The notes beneath the pieces are model-generated. The model made no database searches, was not told where the DNA came from, and saw nothing but the letters and a program-made list of their open reading frames with translations. Position numbers and translations under genes: made by a program. Shown here one piece after another: positions 48,281 through 59,100 of a stretch of DNA of 64,000 nt. Position 1 is the stretch's first letter, and each line of letters starts with the position of its first letter. This stretch comes from Camelus bactrianus. Its lineage: Eukaryota; Chordata; Mammalia; Artiodactyla; Camelidae. The stretch covers positions 1,491,945 to 1,555,944 of the forward strand of contig NW_027413960.1 of assembly GCF_048773025.1 (NCBI RefSeq), in the 5' to 3' direction.

Positions 48281-51260
48281 AACTTTGTGTTCCCAACAGG
48301 CTAGGTGAAGTGCGGCTTTCACACACACTTATCTCTCAGAACTGAGCATGTGGAGAGACGTTCGTTCATCTAGCACAAAGGGAACGGTGTGCAGGAGAAA
48401 CTTTTACTCTGGTTTCTCAGTCTGTTTCCTAGTGCCGGTTTGAAGTTCCTGCAGTTTTCATTGTAAAACCGAGTTGGAGCTAGTACCTCCCCATATATAT
48501 GTATGGAGTTGAGTTTGCAACTGAAAAGAAACTTTGTGTTCCCAACAATCTAGGTGAAGAACGGATTTCACACACACTTATCTCTCAGAACTGAGCATGT
48601 GAAGAGACCTTCGTTCATCTAGCAAAAATTGAACTGGTTGCAGGAGAAACTTTTACTCTGGTTTCTCAGTCTGTTTCCTAGTGCCGGTTTGAAGTTCCTG
48701 CAGGTTTCACTGTAAAACCGAGTTGGAGCTAGTACCCCCCATATATATGTATGGAGTGGAATTTGCAACTGAAGAGAAACTTTGTGTTCCCAACAAGCTA
48801 GGTGAAGGACGGCTTTCACACACACTTATAACTCAGAACTGAGCATGTGGAGAGAGGTTCGTTCATCTAGCACAAAGGGAACGTGTTGCAGGAGAAACTA
48901 TTACTCTGCTTTCTCAGTCTGTTTCCTAGTGCCGGTTTGAAGTTCCGGCAGGTTTCACTGTAAAACCGAGTTGGAGCTAATACCTCCCCATATAAATGTA
49001 TGGAGTGCAGTTTGCAACTGAAAAGAAACTTTGTGTTCCCAACAAGCTACGTGAAGGACGGCTTTCACACACACATATCTCTCAGAATTGAGCATGTGGA
49101 GAGACGTTCGTTCATCTAGCACAAAGGGAACGGGTTGCAGGAGAAACTTTTACTCTGGTTTCTCAGTCTGTTTCCTAGTGCCGATTTGAAGTTCCTGCAG
49201 TTTTCATTGTAAAAACGAGTTGGAGCTAGTACCTCCCCATATATATCTATGGAGTGGAGTTTGCAACTGAAAAGAAACTTTGTGTTCCCAACAAGCTAGG
49301 TGAAGGACGGATTTCACACGCACTTATCTCTCAGAACTGAGCATGTGAAGAGACTTTCGTTCGTCTAGCAAAAAGGGAACTGGTTGCAGGATAAACTTTT
49401 ACTCTGTTTTCTCAGTCTGTTTCCTAGTGCCGGTTTGAAGTTCCTGCAGTTTTCACTATAAAACCGAGTTTTAGCTTGTACTTCCCCATATATATGTATA
49501 GAGTGGAGTTGGCAACTGAAGAGAAACTTTGTGTTCCCAAAAAGCTATGTGAAGGACGGCTTTCACACACACATATCTCTCAGATCTGAGCATGTGGAGA
49601 GACGTTCGTTCATCTAGCACAAAGGGAAAGGGTTGCAGGAGAAACTTTTCTATGGTTTCTCAGTCTGTTTCCTAGTGCCGGTTTGAAGTTCCTGCAGTTT
49701 TCACTATAAAACCGAGTTTTAGCTTGTACTTCCCCATATATATGTATAGAGTGGAGTTTGCAACTGAAGAGAAACTTTGTGTTCCCAAGAAGCTAGGTGA
49801 ATGACGGTTTTCACACACACTTATCTTTCAGAACTTAGCATGTGTAGAGACGTAAGTACATGTAGCACAAAGGGAAAAGTTTGCAGGGGAAACTTTTACA
49901 CTGGTTTCTCAGTCTGTTTCCTAGTGCCGGTTAGAATATCCTGCAGTTTTCACTGTAAAACCGAGTTCGAGCTAGTACCCCCCCATATATATGTATGGAG
50001 TGGAGTTTGCAACTGAAGAGAAACTTTGTGTTCCCAACAAGCTAGGTGAAGGACGGCTTTCACACACACATATCTCTCAGAACTGAGCATGTGGAGAGAC
50101 GTTCGTTCATCTAGCACAAAGGAACGGGTTGCAGGAGAAATTTTCTCAGGTTTCTCAGTCTGTTTCCATGAGCCGGTTTGAAGTTCCTGCAGGTTTCACT
50201 GTAAAACCGAGTTGGAGCTAGTACTTCCCCATATTTATGTATGGAGTGGAGTTTGCAACTGAAGAGAAACTTTGTGTTCCCAACAATCTAGGTGAAGGAC
50301 GGCTTTCACACACACTTATCTCTCAGAACTGAGCATGTGGAGAGACGTTCGTTCATCTAGCACTAAGGGAACGGGTTGCAGGAGAAACATTTACACTGCT
50401 TTCTCAGTCTGTTTCCTAGTGCCGGTTTGAAGTTCCTGCAGTTTTCACTGTAAAACCGAGTTGGAGCTAGTACCTCCCCATATATATGTATGGACTGGGG
50501 TTTGCAACTGAAGAGAAACTTTGTGTTCCCAACAAGCTATGTGAAGGACGGCTTTCACACACACATATCTCTCAGATCTGAGCATGTGGAGAGACGTTCG
50601 TTCATCTAGCACAAAGGGAAAGGGTTTCAGAGAAACTTTTCTATAGTTTCTCAGTCTGTTTCCTAGTGCCGGTTTGAAGTTCCTGCAGTTTTCACTGTAA
50701 AACCGAGTTGGAGCTAGTACCTCCCCATATATATGTATGGACTGGGGTTTGCAACTGAAGAGAAACTTTGTGTTCCAAGCAAGCTAGGTGAAGGACGGCT
50801 TTCACACACATATATCTCTCAGAAATTAGCATGTGTAGAGACGTTCGTTCATGTAGCACAAAAGGAAGTGTATGCAGGGGAAATGTTTACACTGGTTTCT
50901 CAGTCTGTTTCCTAGTGCCGGTTAGAATTTCCTGCAGTTTTCACTTTAACACCGAGTTGGAGATAGTACCTCCCCATATATATGTATGGAGTGGAGTTTG
51001 CAACTGAAGAGAAGCTATGTGTTCCCAACAAGCTAGGTGAAGGCGGCTTTCACACACACTTAACTCTCAGAACTGAGCATGTGGAGAGACGTTCGTTCAT
51101 CTAGCACAAAGGGAACTGGTTGCAGGAGAAACTTTTACTCTATGTTCTCAGTCTGTTTCCTAGTGCCGGTTGGAAGTTCCTGCAGTTTTCACTGTAATAC
51201 CGAGTTTGTGCTAGTACCTCCCCATATATATGTATGGACTGGAGTTTGCAACTGAAGAGA
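48280..51260 (+). repeat. Higher-order unit H, copy 2 (12 monomers)
   Basis: This copy abuts copy 1. The hybrid monomer at about 48.18-48.3 kb starts with the end-of-unit variants (tatgttctcag, ggttggaag, gagtttgtgctag) and switches to the start-of-unit variant (caacaggctag). At the end of copy 2 the same end-of-unit variants lead instead into new sequence (cccaaaaagctagg near 51276). That is the expected signature of one direct tandem duplication. It is the least diverged large pair in the window. Confidence 0.93.
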
Positions 51261-53390
51261 AACTTTGTGTTCCCAAAAAGCTAGGTGAAGGACGGCTTTC
51301 ACACACACATATCTCTCAGAACTTAGCATGTGTAGAGACGTTCGTTCATCTAGCACAAAGGGAACGGTTGGAAGGAGAAACTTTTCTCAGGTTTCTCAGT
51401 CTGTTTCCTTGTGCCGGTTTGAAGTTCCTGCAGGTTTCACTGTAAAACCGATCTGGAGCTAGAACCTCCCCATATTTATGTATGGAGTGGAGTTTGCAAC
51501 TGAAGAGAAACATTGTGTTCCCAACAATCTAGGTGAAGGACGGCTTTCACACACACTTATCTCTCAGAACTGAGCATGTGGAGAGAGGTTCGTTCATCTA
51601 GCACTAAGGGAACTGGTTGCAGGAGAAACTTTTACTCTGCTTTCTCAGTCTGTTTCCTAGTGCCGGTTTGAAGTTCCTGCAGGTTTCACTGTGAAACCGA
51701 GTTGGAGCTAGTACCTCCCCATATATATGTATGGAGTGGAGTTGGCAACTGAAGAGAAACTTTGTGTTCCCAACAAGCTAGGTGAAGGACGGCTTTCAAA
51801 CACACATATCTCGCAGAAATGAGCATGTGGATAGACGTTCGTTCATCTAGCACAAAGGGAACGGGTGGCAGGAGGAACTTTTCTCAGGTTTCTCAGTCTT
51901 TTTCCTAGTGCCGGTTTGAAGTTCTTGCAGGTTTCACTGTAAAACCGAGTTGGAACTAGTACCTCCCCATATATATGTATGGAGTGGAGTTTGTAACTGA
52001 AGAGAAACTTTGTGTTCCCAACAAGCTAGCTGAAGGACGGCTTTCACACACACATATCTCGCAGAAATGAGCATGTGGATAGACGTTCGTTCATCTAGCA
52101 CAAAGGGAACGGGTGGCAGGAGGAACTTTTCTCAGGTTTCTCAGTCTTTTTCCTAGTGCCGGTTTGAAGTTCTTGCAGGTTTCACTGTAAAACCGAGTTG
52201 GAACTAGTACCTCCCCATATATATGTATGGAGTGGAGTTTGCAACTGAAGAGAAACTTTGTGTTCCCAACAAGCTAGCTGAAGGACGGCTTTCACACACA
52301 CATATCTCTCAGAACTGAGCATGTGGAGAGAGGTTCGTTCATCTAGCACAAAGGGAACGGTTAGCAGGAGAAACTTTTACACTGCTTTCTCAGTCTGTTT
52401 CCTAGTGCCTGTTTGAAGTTCCTGCAATTTTCACTGTAAAACCGAGTTGGAGCTAGTACCTCGCCATATATATGTATGGAATGGAGTTTGCAACTGTAGA
52501 GAAACTTTGTGTTCCCAACAAGCTAGGTAAAGGACGGCTTTCACACACACATATCTCTCCCAACTGAGCATGTGGAGAGACGTTCGTTCATCTAGCACAA
52601 AGGGAACGGGTGGCAGGAGAAACTTTTCTCAGGTTTCTCAGTCTGTTTCCTAGTGCCGGTTTGAAGTTCCTGTACGTTTCACTGTAAAACCGAGTTGGAG
52701 CTAGTACCCCCCATATATATGTATGGAGTGGAGTTTGCAACTGAAGAGAAACTTTGTGTTCCCAAGAAGCTAGGTGAAGGACAGCTTTCACACACACTTA
52801 TCTCTCAGAACTGAGCATGTGGAGAGAGGTTCGTTCATCTAGCACAAAGGGACGGGTTGCAGGAGAAACTTTTACTCAGGTTTCTCGGTCTTTTTCCTAG
52901 TGCCGGTTTGAAATTCCTGCAGTTTTCACTGTAAAAACGAGTTGGAGCTAGTACCTCCCCATATATATTTATGGAGTGGAGTTTGCAACTGAAAAGAATC
53001 TTTGTGTTCCCAACAAGCTAATTGAAGGACGGCTTTCACACACACATATCTCTCAGAATTGAGCATGTGGAGAGACGTTCGTTCATCTAGCACAAAGGGA
53101 ACGGGTTGCAGGGGAAACTTTTACTCTGGTTTCTCAGTTTGTTACCTAGTGCCGGTTTGAAATTCCTGCAGATTTCACTGTAAAACCGAGTTGGAGCTAG
53201 TACCTCCCCATATATATTTATGGAGTGGAGTTTGCAACTGAAAAAAACTTTGTCTTCCCAACAAGCTAGGTGAAGGACGGCTTTCACACACACATATCTC
53301 TCAGAATTGAGCATGTGGAGAGACGTTCGTTCATCTAGCAAAAAGGGAACGGGTTGCAGGAGAAATTTTTACTCTGGTTTCTCAGTCTGT
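51260..53390 (+). repeat. Ordinary monomers with one single-monomer duplication
   Basis: About eight and a half monomers. Apart from the duplicated pair at 51.81-52.31 kb they show no higher-order partner that I could find. One monomer (about 52.9-53.15 kb) and the next (53.15-53.4 kb) both have tatatatttatggagtgg and are similar, suggesting another small duplication. A shortened GAAAAAAAC block appears near 53237. Confidence 0.7.
51811..52306 (+). repeat. Single monomer duplicated in tandem (248 bp x 2)
   Basis: Two adjacent monomers share a set of otherwise rare variants: tcgcagaaatgagc (51811 and 52059), tggatagacg, gcaggaggaac, cagtctttttcc, gaagttcttgcagg and ttggaactagtacc. The offset is exactly 248 bp. 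The visible differences are one base in tttgtaactg versus tttgcaactg and the changes at the edges. Confidence 0.88.
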
Positions 53391-55630
53391 TTTGTAATGC
53401 CGGTTTGAATTTCCTGCAGTTTTCACTTTAAAACCGTGTTGGAGCTTGTACCTCCCCATATATATGTATGGAGTGGAGTTTGCAACTGAAGAGAAACTTT
53501 GTGTTCCCAACAAGCTAGGTGAAGGACGGATTTCACACACACTTATCCCTCAGAACTGAGCATGTGGAGAGACCTTCGTTCATCTAGCACAAAGGGAACG
53601 GTTTGCAGGAGAAAATTTTACTCTGCATTCTCAGTCTGTTTCCTAGTGCCGGTTTGAAGTTCCTGCAGTTTTCACTGTAAAACCGAGTTGGAGCTAGTAC
53701 CTCCCCATATATATGTATGGAGTGGATTTTGCAACTGAAGAGAAACTTTGTGTTCCCAACAAGCTAGGTGAAGGACGGCTTTCACACACACTTATCTCTC
53801 AGAACTGAGCATGTGGAGAGACGTTCGTTCATCTAGCACAAAACGAACGGGTTGCAGGAGAAACTTTTACTCTGGTCTCTCAGTCTGTTTCCTAGTGCCA
53901 GTTTGAAGTTCCTGCAGTTTTCACTGTAAACCGAGTTGGAGCTAGTACCTCCCCATATATATGTATGGAGTGGAGTGTGCAAGTGAAGAGAAACTTTGTG
54001 TTCCCAACGAGCTAGGTGAAGGACGGTTTTCACACACATATATCTCTCAGAACTGAGCATGTGGAGAGACGTTCGTTCATCTAGCACAAAGGGAACGGGT
54101 TGCAGGAGAAACTTTTCTCAGGTTTCTCAGTGTGTTTCCTAGTGCCGGTTTGAAGTTCCTGCAGTTTTCACTGTAAAACCGAGTTGAAGCTATTAACTCC
54201 CCTTATATATGTATGGAGTGGAGTTTGCAACTGAAAAGAAACTTTGTGTTCCCAACAAGCAAGGTGAAGGACGGCTTTCACACACAATTATCTCTCAGAA
54301 CTGAGCATGTGGAGAGAGGTTCGTTCATCACGCACAAAGGGAATGGGTTGCAGGAGAAACTTTTACTCTGGTTTCTCAGTCTGTTTCCTAGTGCCGGTTT
54401 GATGTTCCTGCAGTTTTCACTGTAAAACCGAGTTGGAGCTAGTACCGCCCCATATATATGTATGGTGTGGAGTTTGCAACTGAAGAGAAACTTTGTGTTC
54501 CCAACAAGCTAGGTGAAGGACGGATTTCACACACACTTATCCCTCAGAAGTGAGCATGTGAAGAGACCTTCGTTCATCTAGCACAAAGGGAACGGTTTGC
54601 AGGAGAAAATTTTACTCTGGTTTCTCAGTCTGTTTCCTAGTGCCGGTTTGAAGTTCCTGCAGTTTTCACTGTAAAACACAGTTGGAGCTAGTACCTCCCC
54701 ATATATATGTATGGAGTGGAGTTTGCAACTGAATAGAAACTTTGTGTTCCCAACAAGCTAGGTGAAGGACGGCTTTCACACACACTTATCTCTCAGAACT
54801 GAGCATGTGGAGAGACGTTCGTTCATCTAGCACAAAACGAACGGTTTGCAGGAGAAACTTTTACTCTGGTCTCTCAGTCTGTTTCCTAGTGCCAGTTTGA
54901 AGTTCCTGCAGTTTTCACTGTAAAACAGAGTTGGAGCTAGTACCTCCCCATATATATGTATGGAGTGGAGTTTGCAAGTGAAGAGAAACTTTGTGTTCCC
55001 AACGAGCTAGGTGAAGGACGGCTTTCACACACATATATCCCTCAGAACTGAGCATGTGGAGAGCCGTTCGTTCATCTAGCACAAAGGGAACGGGTTGCAG
55101 GAGAAACTTTTACTCTGGTTTCTCAGTCTGTTTCCTACTGCCGGTTTGAAGATCCTGCAGTTTTCACTGTAAAACCGAGTTGGAGCTGGTACCTCCCCAT
55201 ATATATGTATGCAGCGGACTTTGCAACTGAAGAGAAACTTTGTGTTCCAAACAAGCTAGGTGAAAGACGGCTTTCACACACACTTATAACTCAGAACTGA
55301 GCATGAGGAGATACTTTCGTTCATCTAGCACAAAGGGAACGGGTTGCAGGAGAAACTTTTCTCAGGTTTCTCAGTCTGTTTCCTAGTGCCGGTTTGAAGT
55401 TCCTGCAGTTTTCACTGTAAAACGGAGTTGGAGCTATTACCTCCCTTTATATATTTATGGAGTGGAGTTTGCAACTGAAAAGAAACTTTGTGTTCCCAAC
55501 AAGCTAGGTGAAGGACGGCTTACACACACACTTATCTCTCAGAACTGAGCATGTGGAGAGACTTTCGTTCATCTAGCACAAAGGGAACGTGTTGCAGGAG
55601 AAACTTTAACTCTGGTTTCTCAGTCTGTTT
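53390..55630 (+). repeat. 4-monomer duplication and partners of the last HOR
   Basis: About 53.46-54.10 kb matches 54.45-55.10 kb at offset 994 bp (4 monomers): gacggatttcac with tatccctcag, caaaacgaacgg (53838 and 54832), tgccagtttgaag and cccaacgagctagg. The same group of monomers recurs at 56.13-56.80 kb at offset 2736 (11 monomers), starting with the tttgtaatgccgg variant (53391 and 56127). Confidence 0.78.
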
Positions 55631-56799
55631 CCTAGTGCCGGTTTGAAGTTCCTACAGTTTTCACTTTAATACCGAGTTGGAGCTAGTACCTCCCCATATA
55701 TATATATGGATTGGAGTTTGCAACTGAAGAGAAACTTTGTGTTCCCAACAAGCTAGGTGAAGAACGGCTTTCACACACACTTATCTCTCAGAACTGAGCA
55801 TGTGGAGTGAGGTTCGTTCATCTCGCACAAAGGGAATGGGTTGCAGGAGAAACTTTTACTCTGGTTTCTCAGTCTGTTTCCTAGTGCCGGTTTGAAGTTC
55901 CTGCAGGTTTCACTGTAAAACCGAGTTGGAGCTAGTACCGCCCCATATATATGTATGGATTGGAGTTTGCAACTGAAGAGAAACTTTGTGTTCCCAACCA
56001 GCTAGGTGAAGGACGGCTTTCAAACACACTTATCTCTCAGAAATGAGCATGTGGAGAGACGTTCGTTCATCTAGCACAAAGGGAACGGTTTGCAGGAGAA
56101 ACTTTTACTCTGGTTTCTCAGTCTGTTTTGTAATGCCGGTTTGAAGTTCCTGCAGTTTTCACTTTAAAACCGTGTTGGAGCTTGTACCTCCCCATATATA
56201 TGTATGGAGTGGTGTTTGCAACTGAAGAGAAACTATGTGTTCCCAACAAGCTAGGTGAAGGACGGATTTCACACACACCTATCCCTCAGAACTGAGCATG
56301 TGGAGAGACCTTCGTTCATCTAGCACAAAGGGAACGGTTTGCAGGAGAAAATTTTACTCTGGTTTCTCAGTCTGTTTCCAAGTGCCGGTTTGAAGTTCCT
56401 GCAGTTTTCACTGTAAAACCGAGTTGGAGCTAGTACCTCCCCATATATATGTATGGAGTGGAGTTTGCAACTGAAGAGAAACTTTGTGTTCCCAACAAGC
56501 TAGGTGAAGGACGGCTTTCAAACACACTTATCTCTCAGAACTGAGCATGTGGAGAGACGTTCGTTCATCTAGCACAAAACGAACGGGTTGCAGGAGAAAC
56601 TTTTACTCTGGTCTCTCAGTCTGTTTTCTAGTGCCAGTTTGAAGTTCCTGCAGTTTTCACTGTAAAACCGAGTTGGAGCTAGTACCTCCCCATATATATG
56701 TATGGAGTGGTGTTTGCAAGTGAAGAGAAACTTTGTGTTCCCAACGAGCTAGGTGAAGGACGGTTTTCACACACATATATCTCTCAGAACTGAGCATGT

Positions 56800-59100
56800 G
56801 GTGAGACGTTCGTACATCTAGCACAAATGGAACGGGTTGCAGAAGAAATATTTCTCAGCTTTCTCTGACTGTTTCCTAGTGCCGTTTTGAAGATCCTGCA
56901 GTTTTCACTGTATAACCGAGTTGGAGCTAATACCTCACCATATATATGTATGGAGTGGAGTTTGCAACTGAAGAGAAACTTTGTGTTCCCAACAAGCTAG
57001 GTGAAAGACGGCTTTCACACACACTTATCACTCAGAACTGAGCATGTGGAGAGACGTTCGTTCATCTAGCACAAAGGGAACGGGTTGCAGGAGAAACTTT
57101 TCTCAGGTTTCTCAGTCTGTTTCCTAGTGCCGGTTTGAAGTTCCTGCAGTTTTCACTGTAAAACCGAGTTGAAGCTATTACCTCCCCTTATATATGTATG
57201 GAGTGGAGTTTGCAACTGAAAAGAAACTTTGTGTTCCCAACAAGCAAGGTGAAGGACGGCTTTCACACACAATTATCTCTCAGAACTGAGCATGTGGATA
57301 GAGGTTCGTTCATCACGCACAAAGGGAATGGGTTGCAGGAGAAACTTTTACTCTGGTTTCTCAGTCTGTTTCCTAGTGCCGGTTTGATGTTCCTGCACTT
57401 TTCACTGTAAAACCGAGTTGGAGCTAGTACCGCCCCATATATATGTATGGAGTGGAGTTTGCAAATAAAGAGAAACTTTGTGTTCCCAACAAGCTAGGTG
57501 AAGGACGGCTTTCACACACACTTATCTCTCAGAACTGAGCATGTGGAGAGACGTTCGTTCATCTAGCACAAAGGGAACGGGTTGCAGGAGAAACTTTTAC
57601 TCTGGTTTCTCAGTCTGTTTTCTACTGCTGGTTTGAAGTTCCTGCAGTTTTCACTTTAAAACCGAGTTGGAGCTAGTACCTCCCCATATATATGTATGAA
57701 GTGGAGATTGCAATTGAAGAGAAACTTTGTGTTCCCAACAAGCTAGGTGAAGGACGGCTTTCACACACACTTATCTGTCAGAACTGAGCATGTGGAGAGA
57801 TTTTCGTTCATCTAGCACATAGGGAACGGTTTGCAGGTGAAACTTTTACTCTGGATACTCAGTCTGTTTCCTAGTGCCGTTTTGAAGTTCCTGCAGATTT
57901 CACTGTAAAACCGAGTTGGAGCTAGTACCGCCCCATATATATGTATGGTGTGGAGTTTGCAACTGAAGAGAAACTTTGTGTTCCCAACAAGCTAGGTGAA
58001 GGACGGCTTTCACACACACTTATCACTCAGAACTGAGCATGTGGAGAGACGTTCGTTCATCTAGCACAAAACGAACGGGTTGCAGGAGAAACTTTTTCTC
58101 TGGTCTCTCAGTCTGTTTCCTAGTGCCAGTTTGAAGTTCCTGCAGTTTTCACTGTAAAACCGAGTTGGAGCTTGTACCTCCCCATATATATGTATGGAGT
58201 GGAGTTTGCAAGTGAAGAGAAACTTTGTGTTCCCAAAGAGCTAGGTGAAGGACGGCTTTCACACACATATATCTCTCAGAACTGAGCATGTGGTGAGACG
58301 TTCGTACATCTAGCACAAATGGAACGGTTTGCAGGAGAAATTTTTCTCAGCTTTCTCAGTCTGTTTCCTAGTGCCGGTTTTAAGTTCCTGCAGTTTTCAC
58401 TGTAAAACCGTGTTGAAGCTATTACCTCCCCTTATATATGTATGGAGTGGAGTTTGCAACTGAAAAGAAACTTTGTGTTCCCAACAAGCAAGGTGAAGGA
58501 CGGCTTTCACACACAATTATCTCTCAGAACTGAGCATGTGGAGAGAGGTTCGTTCATCACGCACAAAGGGAATGGGTTGCAGGAGAAACTTTTACTCTGG
58601 TTTCTCAGTCTGTTTCCTAGTGCCGGTTTGATGTTCCTGCAGTTTTCACTGTAAAACCGAGTTGGAGCTAGTACCGCCCCATATATATGTATGGAGTGGA
58701 GTTTGCAAATAAAGAGAAACTTTGTGTTCCCAACAAGCTAAGTGAAGGACGGCTTTCACACACACTTATCTCTCAGAACTGAGCATGTGGAGAGACGTTC
58801 GTTCATCTAGCACAAAGGGAACGGTTTGCAGGAGAAACTTTTACTCTGGTTTCTCAGTCTGTTTTCTACTGCTGGTTTGAAGTTCCTGCAGTTTTCACTT
58901 TAAAACCGAGTTGGAGCTAGTACCTCCCCATATATATGTATGGAGTGGAGATTGCTATTGAAGAGAAACTTTGTGTTCCCAACAAGCTAGGTGAAGGACG
59001 GCTTTCACACACACTTATCTCTCAGAACTGAGCATGTGGAGAGATTTTCGTTCATCTAGCACAAATTGAACGGGTTGCAGGAGAAACTTTTACTCTGGAT
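56800..59100 (+). repeat. 5/6-monomer duplication inside unit J
   Basis: The variant ggtgagacgttcgtacatc is at 56800 and 58292 (offset 1492, 6 monomers). The following monomers, with acctccccttatatatg, caagcaaggtgaag, catcacgcacaaaggg and gttttctactgctgg, are repeated at offset 1244 (5 monomers; for example 57198 and 58442). The later copy has lost the monomer lying at about 56.94-57.15 kb. A related copy of the cttatatatg and catcacgcac monomer lies at 54.19-54.43 kb. Confidence 0.82.
57057..57084 (+). other. Split CENP-B-box-like motif (example of one per monomer)
   Basis: Most monomers contain TTCGTT followed, after 13 bases, by GGGAACGGG. These two words closely resemble the two halves of the mammalian CENP-B box (TTCG...A..CGGG core), which in the true box are directly joined. 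The spacing is wrong for known CENP-B binding, so this is a resemblance only and may be chance. The motif is well conserved across the window, although the CGGG part is often changed to CTGG, CAGG or CGGT. Confidence 0.25.

Noticed and set aside
45295-51260. Assembly artefact producing two copies of unit H
   Set aside because: Not fully excluded. The two copies differ at about ten positions and the junction monomer is a proper hybrid, which favours a real duplication; long-read mapping would settle it.
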